Shown here: positions 1 through 9,280 of the stretch, one piece after another
Layout: the number at the start of each line of letters is the position of its first letter
Numbering within the stretch: position 1 is the first letter of the stretch
Assembly (NCBI RefSeq): GCF_003601985.1
Contig: NZ_QZXA01000003.1
Location: forward strand, 1-64,000
Direction: 5' to 3'
Length of the DNA stretch: 64,000 nt
Origin: Mesorhizobium jarvisii
GTDB lineage: Bacteria > Pseudomonadota > Alphaproteobacteria > Rhizobiales > Rhizobiaceae
Translations under genes and position numbers: made by a program
The notes under the pieces: model-generated
Seen by the model: only the letters and a program-made list of their open reading frames with translations
Told to the model about the DNA's origin: nothing
The model's database searches: none

Positions 1-277
1 CGCCAAGTTGGCCGGCCTGGCGCCGATCGCCAATGACAGTGGCAAGCGCAGCGGTCGAAGACCAGTGCGCGGCGGTCGGGCAGGGCCGCGCGGCGTCCTC
101 TTTCTCGTTGCCAGCATCGTTGCCAAATATGATCCGCATCTGGCAGCTTTCAAGCAACGGTTGCAGACTGCCGGAAAGGAGAAAATGGTCATCCGCATTG
201 CGCTCGCCCGCAAGCTGCTCGTCATTCTCAATGCAAAAGCACGCGACGCGCGTAACGAATTCGCAAATGCAACTTGA
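1..277 (+). pseudogene. IS110-family transposase, C-terminal end (cut by window edge)
   Basis: The frame is open from the window edge to a TGA at 275-277 and gives about 91 residues. They match the conserved C-terminal part of IS110/IS116/IS902 recombinases: a GLAPIANDSGKRSG stretch (helix-hairpin-helix type target contact), then an ARPRGVLFLVAS-like block, and the closing RKLLVILNAKARD helix. The catalytic DEDD part would lie upstream of position 1, so whether the full gene is intact cannot be judged. About 15 bases after the stop the sequence becomes part of a dispersed repeat, which places the right end of the element near 293. The family call is secure. Confidence 0.85.
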
Positions 278-292
278 CACCTCAGATAGTCG

Positions 293-343
293 CTCATCCG
301 TCGCCTTCGGCGACACCTTCTCCCACAAGGGGAGAAGGAAAGC
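293..343. repeat. Half copy of short dispersed repeat (family 2), cut by IS110
   Basis: The stretch CTCATCCGTCGCC to GGGGAGAAGG matches one arm of the longer repeats at 21717-21865 and 27122-27320. In those copies the text before CTCATCCG is AACACCC; here it is IS110 sequence, so IS110 seems to have inserted into this repeat. The arm ends two bases before the coaE stop codon. Confidence 0.7.
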
Positions 344-344
344 G

Positions 345-938
345 TCAGCGACCAGACCCCCCGGAGAGCTCGGCGATAATGGCGGCAACGGCGGCACGAG
401 CCGCCTCCAATCCTTGGCCGGTGTCGATGACGAAATCCGCCAGCCTGCGCTTCTCCGCATCCGGCACCTGCTTGGCAAGGATCGCCGCCAGTTTTTCTTC
501 CGTCATGCCCGGCCGGGCCAGCACGCGCTGGCGCTGGATTTCGGTGGGCGCCGTGACGACGACGACCTTGTCGACGCGGCCACGGCCGCCGGTTTCGAAG
601 AGCAGCGGAATATCGAGCACGGCGATCGATTCGCCGGCGTTACGATGCATGGCCAAGAAGGCGTCGGCATCGGCGCGCACCAGCGGATGGATGATCGCTT
701 CCAGCCGCTTCAGCGCGGCGGCATCGCCAAGCACGCGCGCGCCAAGTCTTGCGCGATCGACCACACCATCGACAACCGTTCCGGGAAAAGCGGCCTCGAC
801 CAAAGGCGCCGCCGCACCGGAATAGAGGCGATGCACCGCCTCGTCGGAATCATGGACCGGCACGCCCGCCTCGGCGAACATTTTCGCCGTCGTCGACTTG
901 CCCATGCCGATCGAGCCGGTGAGGCCGAGCACGATCAT
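345..938 (-). CDS. coaE: Dephospho-CoA kinase
   Basis: This 197-aa protein carries out the last step of coenzyme A synthesis, ATP-dependent phosphorylation of the 3'-hydroxyl of dephospho-CoA, in the cytoplasm. The start is ATG at 938; an upstream in-frame extension into aroE is not credible. The sequence opens [18 protein letters not shown], with the P-loop at residues 8-15 and the HDSD motif typical of CoaE at 29-32. The length is normal for the family. The start codon overlaps the aroE stop by 4 bp (ATGA), so it is translationally coupled in an aroE-coaE operon. In related genomes dnaQ usually follows; here a repeat and an IS110 element follow instead. Confidence 0.95.
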   Translation of the reverse strand: MIVLGLTGSIGMGKSTTAKMFAEAGVPVHDSDEAVHRLYSGAAAPLVEAAFPGTVVDGVVDRARLGARVLGDAAALKRLEAIIHPLVRADADAFLAMHRNAGESIAVLDIPLLFETGGRGRVDKVVVVTAPTEIQRQRVLARPGMTEEKLAAILAKQVPDAEKRRLADFVIDTGQGLEAARAAVAAIIAELSGGSGR

Positions 939-1777
939 GGTTTCGGCACCAGATCGGCAACGATGAGTGCGCGAAGCTCCGCCGTGACCTGCGGCCTGAT
1001 GCCGAACCAATGTTCGAAGCCGGGCACGGCCTGGTTGAGCAGCATGCCGAGGCCGTCGACCGTCTTCAGCCCCCTGGCGCGCGCGGCGGCGAGCAGGGGG
1101 GTTTCGAGCGGCACATAGACAAGGTCGGCGACGATGGCGTGGTCCGGCAGCAAGGCCGGATCGGCGGCGAGGCCTTCATTGCCGACCATGCCAAGTGCCG
1201 TGGTGTTGACCAGCAGGCCGGCGTCGGCCAGCAATTCGTGGGTCTCCGCCGTGCCATGCGCCGAAACGCCGGCGCCGAAACGATCCCGCAATTCCTGCGC
1301 CCGGGCGAGCGTGCGGTTGACGATTCTGATATCGCCGACGCCACGCTGCTTCAGCGCCTGGATGACGGCGCGGGACGCGCCGCCGGCGCCGAGCACGACC
1401 GCGGGGCCGGTGTTCGCCCAGCCCGGCGCGTAATCATCGAGGTTGGCGGCAAAGCCGTGGCCGTCGGTGTTGCCGCCCCACAGGAGACCGTCCTCGAACC
1501 ACAGCGTGTTGACGGCGCCGATCTCCTCGGCCGCCTGGTCGCGGCGGTGGACAAGAGCGAAAGCGGCTTCCTTGTGCGGAATGGTGACATTGCCGCCGCG
1601 AAACCCGTTTGCCTGCAAAGCCGCGATGAATTCGGCAAAATCCTGCGGCGCAACGTCGATCGCCTCATAACTGCCGTCGATGCCGTGCTGGGCCAGCCAG
1701 TGGCCGTGGATCTTCGGCGAGCGCGAGTGCTTGATCGGATGGCCGGTGACAAAAGCCTTCTTCGTTGCCTCAGCCAT
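935..1777 (-). CDS. aroE: Shikimate dehydrogenase (NADP+)
   Basis: A 280-aa enzyme that reduces 3-dehydroshikimate to shikimate in aromatic amino-acid synthesis. The start is ATG at 1777, giving [20 protein letters not shown]. Shikimate-binding SRSP is at residues 18-21, the catalytic Lys69 is in NVTIPHKE, the catalytic Asp105 is in GNTDG, and the NADP-binding GAGGAS loop is at 130-135. The length is usual for AroE. It overlaps maf by 8 bp upstream and coaE by 4 bp downstream, so the three genes probably share one transcript running away from oriC. Confidence 0.95.
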   Translation of the reverse strand: MAEATKKAFVTGHPIKHSRSPKIHGHWLAQHGIDGSYEAIDVAPQDFAEFIAALQANGFRGGNVTIPHKEAAFALVHRRDQAAEEIGAVNTLWFEDGLLWGGNTDGHGFAANLDDYAPGWANTGPAVVLGAGGASRAVIQALKQRGVGDIRIVNRTLARAQELRDRFGAGVSAHGTAETHELLADAGLLVNTTALGMVGNEGLAADPALLPDHAIVADLVYVPLETPLLAAARARGLKTVDGLGMLLNQAVPGFEHWFGIRPQVTAELRALIVADLVPKP

Positions 1778-2369
1778 CGATGGCCCCCAGCGTGCGCAGT
1801 TCGGCCAGCAGCGGCAAAAGCGGCAGGCCGACAATCGTAAAATGATCGCCCTCGATCTTCTCGAAGAGCTGGATGCCTTCGCCCTCGACCTGGTAGGCGC
1901 CGACGCTGGCCAGCGCCCTGGCGCCGACACGGGCGAGATGGCGGCCGATGAAGCCGGGGTCGAGCTTGCGCATGGTCATGCCGGCGATGCCGACATGGCG
2001 CCATAGCACCTTGCCGTCGCGCACCAGAACGGCGGCGCTGTTGAGCTGGTGGGTCTTGCCCGACAACGCCAGGAGATGGCGGCGCGCGCCTTCCATGTCG
2101 GCCGGCTTGTGGAACACTTCGTCACCCAAAGACAAAGTCTGGTCGCAGCCGAGCACCAGCGCGCCGGGCCGGCGTTCGCTGACCTCGGTGGCCTTGGCCT
2201 CGGCCAGAACCAGGGCGACATCCTCGGGCGAAACGCCGCTATCCTGCAGCGGCGCCTCGAGCGCGCGCTCGTCGACATCGGCCGGCACGGCCTCGACATC
2301 GAGCCCGGCATTGAGAAGCATCGCCTTGCGGAACGGACTGCCGGAGGCGAGGATGATTTTTTCGGTCAT
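1770..2369 (-). CDS. maf: Maf-family nucleotide pyrophosphatase
   Basis: A 199-aa Maf/YceF-like protein. Family members hydrolyse non-canonical or methylated nucleoside triphosphates to the monophosphate and have been linked to septum control. The conserved N-terminal ASGSPFRK motif is at residues 8-15 and the catalytic Asp is in LGCDQTL (D76). I cannot assign the substrate subgroup from sequence alone. It is the first gene of the maf-aroE-coaE run. A 273-bp gap upstream contains a dispersed repeat and separates it from ppsR. Confidence 0.9.
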   Translation of the reverse strand: MTEKIILASGSPFRKAMLLNAGLDVEAVPADVDERALEAPLQDSGVSPEDVALVLAEAKATEVSERRPGALVLGCDQTLSLGDEVFHKPADMEGARRHLLALSGKTHQLNSAAVLVRDGKVLWRHVGIAGMTMRKLDPGFIGRHLARVGARALASVGAYQVEGEGIQLFEKIEGDHFTIVGLPLLPLLAELRTLGAIDG

Positions 2370-2415
2370 TTTTCACTCAGGCGCGGTTGGGATATGAGCT
2401 TCAATCTGCAACGTT

Positions 2416-2599
2416 GGCGCCGCCCCTCATTGTCCTGCCGGACATTTCTCTCCGTATAGAGACGGGGAGAAAGGGGCAGCTTAAGCGCAGGCGCTCTTCT
2501 TCGGCTACGCTGGTGATTGGCGAAACCTTCTACGACAGCGCCCCTCTCCCCGTCACTATACGGGGAGAGGATGCCGGCAGGCAGGTGAGGGGCGGCGCC
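2416..2599. repeat. Dispersed intergenic repeat, family 1 (copy A)
   Basis: About 184 bp bounded by GGCGCCGCCCCTCATTG on the left and GAGGGGCGGCGCC on the right. Each side carries a small hairpin around CTCCCCGT...ACGGGGAGA. An internal ATTGGCGAAACC block is shared with the copies at 6978, 10732 and 52913. It fills most of the maf-ppsR gap and has no coding appearance. Confidence 0.8.
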
Positions 2600-2642
2600 G
2601 AGTTTCCGCTAAGAAGTCTCGGAAAACGCACTCCTCGTTCAA

Positions 2643-3464
2643 TTATCTGTTCTTCCCCCGCAGGGCAACGATCGCCGCCGCCGTTTCCTCGATCGAGCGG
2701 CGGCTGACGTCGATCATCGGCCAGCCATGGCGCGTGCAGATCTGGCGGGCATAGGCGAGCTCCTCGTTGATGGCGGCGCGGTCGACATAGTCGGTCGGCA
2801 CATAGGAACTGCTGTTGCCGAGGATGCGGTTCTGGCGGACATGCGAGATGCGCTCGGCGGTGGCGATCAGCCCGACGATCAGCGGCTTGGAGGCGCTGAC
2901 CAGGCTTTCGGGCACCGGCACGCCGAGCACGATCGGGATGTTGGCGGTCTTGATGCCGCGATTGGCGAGATAGATGCTGGTCGGCGTCTTCGACGTCCGC
3001 GAAATGCCGATCAGCACGACATCGGCATCGTCCATATTCGCCGGCAGCTGGCCGTCATCATGGTCCATGGTGAAGTTCAGCGCATCGATGCGGCGGAAAT
3101 ATTCGGCGTCGAGAACGTGCTGGGCGCCGACACGGCGGCCGGCCGGCGTGCCGAGATAGGACTGGAAGACGGTGAGCACCGGCTCCAGCACCGACACGCA
3201 GGGCAGGCCCATTGTGGCGCAGCGCTCGTCAATGCCGCGCGCCAGCTTCTGGTCGACGACCGTATAGAGGATGATGCCCGGCTCCTCCTCTATGTCCTCG
3301 AACACCTTGGCCACCTGCTTTTCGGTACGGATGAGCGGGTAGATGTGCTCGATCGCCCGTGCATCCTTGTATTGCGCCGAAGCCGCCCGCCCGGCGGCGA
3401 GCAGCGTTTCGCCGGTCGCGTCGGAAATCAGGTGCAGGTGAAAGAAGCTCTGGGGTTTGTTCAC
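2643..3464 (-). CDS. ppsR: Pyruvate,phosphate dikinase regulatory protein (kinase/pyrophosphorylase, DUF299)
   Basis: A 273-aa bifunctional regulator of the PPDK/PEP-synthase regulatory family, which phosphorylates and dephosphorylates a threonine on pyruvate dikinase or PEP synthase. The best start is GTG at 3464, giving [20 protein letters not shown], the usual N-terminus. The longer open frame to 3557 would translate DnaA-box sequence. The P-loop GISRTSKT is at residues 153-160. This is the homologue of Rickettsia RP001, whose gene borders the replication origin with hemE in Caulobacter and Rickettsia, so its position marks oriC. Confidence 0.92.
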
Positions 3465-3490
3465 AGGGATCACCTGGGGCTGTGGGCGGA

Positions 3491-3499
3491 TGTGGATAA
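3491..3499 (-). promoter_or_regulatory. DnaA box, perfect consensus
   Basis: TTATCCACA on the minus strand (TGTGGATAA on the plus strand), 27 bp upstream of the ppsR start inside the putative oriC. It matches the bacterial DnaA consensus at all nine bases. Confidence 0.8.
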
Positions 3500-3549
3500 A
3501 GCGGGACAGAAAGAGGCGCCGGTCGGAGGCGACTGTATCAGATGGCAGT

Positions 3550-3558
3550 TTGTCCACA
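3550..3558 (+). promoter_or_regulatory. DnaA box, one mismatch
   Basis: TTGTCCACA, differing from TTATCCACA at one position, about 50 bp from the perfect box and in opposite orientation. Confidence 0.55.
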
Positions 3559-3868
3559 ATTCGCTGTGCTGTCAGCTTGGTCGGGCGGCTGGGGACAAGT
3601 CTGGGGACGGCCGCCTTTGCCTTTCAGCCGTCCACAGGGCGGGATTCTTCCTCGGTTTGCTAAAGCTTTGACTCCGATGATGGATTCCGGATGATCCCCA
3701 GAACCCTTAAGTCGGGAGAGGGAAGCGCGCGACAATATGCTTGCTGGCTTTTTGGCTGGCGAAGCGGGACAGGTGACAACCACCACAACCAACAGACTCT
3801 TAGAATCAGAAGAATCTTAGATATAAGAATCTTTGATTATAGGAAGGCTGGGAGAGGGTAAGCGCTCA

Positions 3869-4900
3869 ATGCCCAAAAGCCGGATCATGCTAGACGTCCT
3901 GAAGGGCGAGGCGCACTTTCCGCCTCCGCTCTGGATGATGCGTCAGGCCGGACGCTATCTGCCGGAATATCGTGAAACACGCAGGCGCGCAGGTTCGTTC
4001 CTCGATCTCTGCTACGATCCCGACCTTGCGGTGGAAGTGACCTTGCAGCCGATAGAGCGCTTCGGCTTCGACGCCTCGATCCTGTTCTCCGACATCCTTG
4101 TCGTTCCGCATGCGCTCGGCCGCGACGTTCGCTTCGAAGAGGGAAGAGGCCCGCTTTTGACGCCGGTCTCCGTGGCCGAGATCATGGCTCTGGAAAGCGA
4201 TGTGTTTCACGTGAATCTCGAACCGGTCTACGAGACGGTTCGCCGGTTGCGGGCAAAACTGCCTGACGAGACCACGCTGATCGGCTTCTGCGGCGCGCCC
4301 TGGACGGTGGCGACCTATATGATCGCCGGCCATGGAACGCCCGATCAGGCGCCGGCACGGCTGTTCGCCTATCGCGAGCCGGCGGCGTTTCAACATCTCC
4401 TGAAGGTGCTTGCCGACCAGTCGGCGGCCTATCTGATCCGGCAGATCGAAGCCGGCGCGGATGTGGTGCAGATTTTCGATTCCTGGTCCGGCGTGCTCGA
4501 CGATGCGACGTTCGACCAGTTTTGCGTTTGGCCGGTGGCCGAGATGGTCCGCCAGGTTCGCGCCGTTCATCCCGATGTGCCGATCATCGGTTTTCCCAAG
4601 GGCGCCGGCGCGCGCTACCGGACCTATCGCCAGAAGACCGGCGTGACGGGGCTGGGGATCGACTGGACGGTGCCGCTAGCGGCGGCGAAGGATCTGCAGC
4701 GTTCGGGTGCGGTCCAGGGCAATCTCGATCCCTTGAGGCTCGTGGCCGGCGGCAAGGCGCTGTCGGATGGCGTTGAGGCGATCCTGAAGGCGCTGGGAGA
4801 CGGGCCGCTGATCTTCAATCTCGGCCACGGCATCACGCCGGAAACGCCGATCGCACATGTCGAGGCGATGGTGAAGCAGGTGAGGAGCGCGACACGCTGA
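3869..4900 (+). CDS. hemE: Uroporphyrinogen decarboxylase
   Basis: A 343-aa cytoplasmic enzyme that removes four carboxyl groups from uroporphyrinogen III to give coproporphyrinogen III in haem synthesis. The start is ATG at 3869; the frame extends upstream to a TTG at 3833, but that part lies in the A/T-rich origin tract. Signature one, [18 protein letters not shown], spans about residues 19-35 with Arg25 and Arg29. Signature two, [13 protein letters not shown], lies near the middle. Its stop overlaps the start of hemJ. A parS-like palindrome is embedded in the coding sequence at 4203-4218. It is the standard right-hand neighbour of oriC in this class. Confidence 0.95.
   Translation: MPKSRIMLDVLKGEAHFPPPLWMMRQAGRYLPEYRETRRRAGSFLDLCYDPDLAVEVTLQPIERFGFDASILFSDILVVPHALGRDVRFEEGRGPLLTPVSVAEIMALESDVFHVNLEPVYETVRRLRAKLPDETTLIGFCGAPWTVATYMIAGHGTPDQAPARLFAYREPAAFQHLLKVLADQSAAYLIRQIEAGADVVQIFDSWSGVLDDATFDQFCVWPVAEMVRQVRAVHPDVPIIGFPKGAGARYRTYRQKTGVTGLGIDWTVPLAAAKDLQRSGAVQGNLDPLRLVAGGKALSDGVEAILKALGDGPLIFNLGHGITPETPIAHVEAMVKQVRSATR
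4203..4218. promoter_or_regulatory. parS: parS-like site inside hemE
   Basis: TGTTTCACGTGAATCT matches the palindromic parS consensus TGTTTCACGTGAAACA except near the right end. The CACGTG core and the left arm are intact. It lies about 340 bp from the right edge of the putative oriC. ParB binding here is an inference; the coding constraint of hemE could account for part of the match. Confidence 0.45.
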
Positions 4901-5436
4901 TGGCTGAGATGAACAACACCAACAGCACCGGACAGGCGATGATGCGCGTGGTCGTCAGCATCCTTGTGCTGATCGTGCTGACGGCGCTTCTGTTTTTCGT
5001 CGCGCCCGAAAGTTTCTATCCCTGGGCAAAGGCGATCCATATCCTTGCCGTCATTTCGTGGATGGCCGGCATGCTCTATCTGCCGCGGCTGTTCGTCTAC
5101 CACGTCGATGCCGAGAAGGGCTCGGTGCAGTCGGAGACCTTCAAGGTGATGGAGCGGCGCCTGCTGCGCGGCATCATCAATCCGGCGATGATCGTCACCT
5201 GGGTGTTCGGCCTTTGGCTTGCCTGGAAAGTCTTTGGATTCCAGGGCGGCTGGCTGCACGCCAAGATCGGTTTGGTGTTGTTGATGTCCGCCGTTCACGG
5301 CTATCTGGCCGGCGCGGTGCGCAAATTCGCCGAGGATCGCAACGAAAAACCTGCGAGGCACTGGCGGATCGTCAATGAGATCCCCACATTGCTAATGATC
5401 GCCATCGTGATCCTGGTTGTCGTCAAGCCGTTCTGA
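4900..5436 (+). CDS. hemJ: Protoporphyrinogen IX oxidase, HemJ type
   Basis: A 178-aa membrane protein of the HemJ family, which oxidises protoporphyrinogen IX to protoporphyrin IX in bacteria lacking HemG/HemY. Four hydrophobic segments are visible, at about residues 17-34, 44-62, 92-112 and 155-176. The conserved His47 lies in AIHILAVISWMAGMLYLPRL. The ATG at 4900 overlaps the hemE stop (TGATG), so the two haem genes are coupled. A downstream ATG at 4909 is an alternative start. Confidence 0.93.
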   Translation: MAEMNNTNSTGQAMMRVVVSILVLIVLTALLFFVAPESFYPWAKAIHILAVISWMAGMLYLPRLFVYHVDAEKGSVQSETFKVMERRLLRGIINPAMIVTWVFGLWLAWKVFGFQGGWLHAKIGLVLLMSAVHGYLAGAVRKFAEDRNEKPARHWRIVNEIPTLLMIAIVILVVVKPF

Positions 5437-5514
5437 GGCCGATCAGGCCGTTTAAAACGCGGCTTGCTCTTTCATCCGACCGACGATAAAAGACGGGTCT
5501 TCCTTCCCGTCATG

Positions 5515-5555
5515 CGCCGCCCCTCATTGTTTTCGGCCGCGCCCGGCATTTGTCG
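5515..5555. repeat. Degenerate fragment of family 1 repeat
   Basis: GCGCCGCCCCTCATTGTTTTC resembles the left boundary of the family 1 repeats, but the following hairpin is eroded. It lies in the 164-bp gap before rho. Confidence 0.4.
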
Positions 5556-5600
5556 CATCCCGCCGATATTTTTCTCCCAAAGCTCACCCAGAGTCCGTCT

Positions 5601-6866
<1,266 letters not shown>

Positions 6867-6899
6867 GGGCCGGTCCGAAGCTTCCGGACCTGTATCGAG

Positions 6900-6935
6900 C
6901 CCCATTCCAGGAAAACTGGGATGGGGTTTTTCTTT
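6900..6935 (+). terminator. Rho-independent terminator of rho
   Basis: An 11-bp stem, CCCCATTCCAG with CTGGGATGGGG (one G:U pair), around a GAAAA loop, followed by TTTTTCTTT. It begins 34 bp after the rho stop codon. Confidence 0.88.
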
Positions 6936-6977
6936 GCTGGGTTAGGTCGGCGGGCCTCGCGGCAAATCGCATAAGTC

Positions 6978-7151
6978 GGCGCCGCCCCTTATTGCCCTGC
7001 CGGGCATTTCTCCCTGTAAACGGGGAGAAAGAGGCTGGAACCAGCGCCGGCGCCTTCCTCCGGAGCGCTGACAATTGGCGAAAGCAGCGACAACAGCTCC
7101 CTCGCCCCGTTTACGGGGAGAGGATGCCGGCAGGCAGGTGGGGGGCAGCGC
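6978..7151. repeat. Dispersed intergenic repeat, family 1 (copy B)
   Basis: About 174 bp with the same two hairpin-bearing ends (GGCGCCGCCCCTTATTG and GGGGGCAGCGCT) and an internal ACAATTGGCGAAA block. The 336-bp gap between rho and the next gene holds only the rho terminator and this repeat. Confidence 0.8.
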
Positions 7152-7202
7152 TGACGTTGAAATTTGGGGGCACGGAGCAGTCAGCTAGGTCTCCGGCTCC
7201 GC

Positions 7203-9230
7203 CTATCGACGGCTCAACAACCGCTCCAACTCCTCAGCACTTGTCACCACCGGCAAACAAACCTGCCCTGTACAAAGCCAGGCACCCGGCCTGTCGGTCG
7301 GCGGCAGAATCCCGCCCGGCAGCAAGGGTCGATTCGTTTCCGAACCAATCGCGGCAATGATGTCGACGCGGCGCGGGTCGGGGCATCGATTCGCGACCGG
7401 AACAAGCTTTGGATCTTCTGGATTGTCGACGATGACCAGTTTCAACGGCTCGATGGCAAGCGTGCAGGCATTGACGATGCCGGCCTGGCCATAGGCCTGT
7501 TGCGCTGCGCGGCCGGCGGCGTGCTCTGCGATCTTCCAGGCTTTTTCCCCGAGATCGAGATCGCCGGTCACGGAGGCGAGCCGCACAAGTGCCGCGATGA
7601 TTTGACTGGTGGCTGACGAAATCGCCTCGTCGACATCGCCCCTAATGCGGATCGGCACGTCGGTGCTGTCCGAGGCGGTCAGATAGTAACCTGTGCCGGC
7701 TTCGTCGGCATGCCAATGGTCGAGCTGCTCGATGAACTGTTTCGCCCGGTCGATGTAGCTCCAATCGCCAGACGCCTCGAACAGCGAAATCCCCGCATTG
7801 GCCATGGCGGCATAGTCGCTCGACAGAGCGGGAAACAGTTTCCTGGCGCCAAGCATGGAATGCGGCAAGCGGCCGTCGCGGCTGGCGCCGGAGATATGGG
7901 CAAAGGCCTTGGCCGCGGCCTCGATCCAGTCGGGCCGGCCCAGCGAGCGACCGGCCTCGGCGAGTGCCGCAATCATCAGGCCGTTCCAGTCCGTGAGGGT
8001 CTTGGCATCTAGGCCTGGCCGGACGCGTTCCTCCCGCACGGCGAGAAGCCTGGCTTTGAGCGGAATGAGTTTTTCGCGATCGGCGACGCTTTGGGCTTGC
8101 TGGGCGCTGGAATGGTGGACGATAGGCTTGCCTTCCCAGCCATGCGGGCTGGAAAACGTGAAGTACTTGAAAAATAAGGCTGAATCGTCACCAAGGACGG
8201 CTTCTATCTCTTCCCGGCTCCAGGTGTAGAACAGCCCTTCCTCGCCATCGCTGTCGGCATCGAGACTGGCGGCGAAGGCGCCGCCTTCGACGCGCATTTC
8301 ACGCAGCAGCCAGTCGACGGTCTCTTCGATTCGTATCCGGAACAAATGATTGCCGCTTGCCGAAAACGCCCAGTTGCAGAAGCGGATCAGCTCCGCATTG
8401 TCGTAGAGCATCTTTTCGAAATGCGGCACCAGCCATTCCGCATCGGTGGAGTAGCGGCTGAGGCCGCCACCAATATGGTCATAGATGCCGCCGGCCAGCA
8501 TCCGTTCCAGGCTGACCAGCACGTCATCGCGATGCGCGGCGTTGCCATCGCGCAGCCAGGACAGCCACAGGGTGAGCATGAATGGCGCGTTGGGGAATTT
8601 CGGCGCGCCGCGCAGGCCGCCAAGCTCGCGGTCGATCATGCCGTCGATGCGGCCGGCGAAGTCGGTGAGCGTGCCGCGGTCGAGGCTCTGCTTGCCATGC
8701 GTGCCGGAAAGCCGCGCCTCGACATGGGAGGTCAGCCCGTCGGCGCTCTGGTGCAGGCTGTCGCGCTTCTCGCGCCACGCCTTGTCGACCGCTTCCATGA
8801 CCTGGATGAAGCCCGGGCGGCCATAGCGCGCCTCGCGCGGAAAATAGGTGCCGCCCCAGAATGGCTTGCCGTCCGGCGTCAGGAACATGGTCAGCGGCCA
8901 GCCGCCTTGCTCGCCCATCGAGGACAGCGCGGCCATATAGATCTGATCGATGTCGGGACGCTCCTCGCGGTCGACCTTGATATTGACGAACAGACGGTTC
9001 ATGACGGCGGCGACGCCGTCATTCTCGAAGCTTTCATGCGCCATGACATGGCACCAGTGGCAGGCGGCATAGCCGACGGAGAGCAGGATCGGGCGATCGA
9101 GCGTCCTTGCTTCTTCGAGCGATGCCGGCGACCAGGCCCGCCAATGGACGGGATTGGCGCTGTGCTGCTGCAGATAGGGGCTGGCCTCTTCGGCAAGCAG
9201 GTTTTGCGCGGGCAATGTCACAATGGGCAA
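7203..9230 (-). CDS. Thioredoxin-domain protein of the DUF255/YyaL (spermatogenesis-associated 20) family
   Basis: A 675-aa protein with an N-terminal thioredoxin-like domain (about residues 1-165) containing CHWC at 57-60 in SVGYAACHWCHVMAHESF, followed by a long (alpha/alpha)6-barrel glycosidase-like region. This is the standard architecture of the family, whose biochemical role is not settled; epimerase-like or redox roles have been suggested. There is no signal peptide, so it is probably cytoplasmic. It is transcribed divergently from mnmE with a 50-bp gap that must hold both promoters. The product name is firm, the function is not. Confidence 0.9.
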   Translation of the reverse strand: MPIVTLPAQNLLAEEASPYLQQHSANPVHWRAWSPASLEEARTLDRPILLSVGYAACHWCHVMAHESFENDGVAAVMNRLFVNIKVDREERPDIDQIYMAALSSMGEQGGWPLTMFLTPDGKPFWGGTYFPREARYGRPGFIQVMEAVDKAWREKRDSLHQSADGLTSHVEARLSGTHGKQSLDRGTLTDFAGRIDGMIDRELGGLRGAPKFPNAPFMLTLWLSWLRDGNAAHRDDVLVSLERMLAGGIYDHIGGGLSRYSTDAEWLVPHFEKMLYDNAELIRFCNWAFSASGNHLFRIRIEETVDWLLREMRVEGGAFAASLDADSDGEEGLFYTWSREEIEAVLGDDSALFFKYFTFSSPHGWEGKPIVHHSSAQQAQSVADREKLIPLKARLLAVREERVRPGLDAKTLTDWNGLMIAALAEAGRSLGRPDWIEAAAKAFAHISGASRDGRLPHSMLGARKLFPALSSDYAAMANAGISLFEASGDWSYIDRAKQFIEQLDHWHADEAGTGYYLTASDSTDVPIRIRGDVDEAISSATSQIIAALVRLASVTGDLDLGEKAWKIAEHAAGRAAQQAYGQAGIVNACTLAIEPLKLVIVDNPEDPKLVPVANRCPDPRRVDIIAAIGSETNRPLLPGGILPPTDRPGAWLCTGQVCLPVVTSAEELERLLSRR

Positions 9231-9280
9231 CTCGGGTTGTTTGAAGGCGCGAGGCTAGGGCGGTTCAACAGAGCGGGCAA

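Larger units (their letters stand above)
3465..3868. other. oriC: Probable chromosomal replication origin (oriC)
   Basis: A 404-bp non-coding gap between ppsR (RP001 homologue) and hemE, the place where oriC is experimentally known in Caulobacter and near which it was mapped in Sinorhizobium. Seen directly: a perfect DnaA box (TTATCCACA, minus strand, 3491-3499); a one-mismatch box TTGTCCACA at 3550-3558; weaker boxes near 3457-3465 and 3590-3598; an A/T-rich tract at about 3800-3841 with three AGAATC copies, a candidate unwinding element; and seven GANTC methylation sites between 3643 and 3831. No convincing CtrA site (TTAA-N7-TTAA) was found. The origin call is an inference from position plus motifs. 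Confidence 0.82.

Noticed and set aside
3590..3636. Further DnaA boxes in oriC (TGGGGACAA, CCGTCCACA)
   Set aside because: Two or three mismatches each; too weak to list as separate features.
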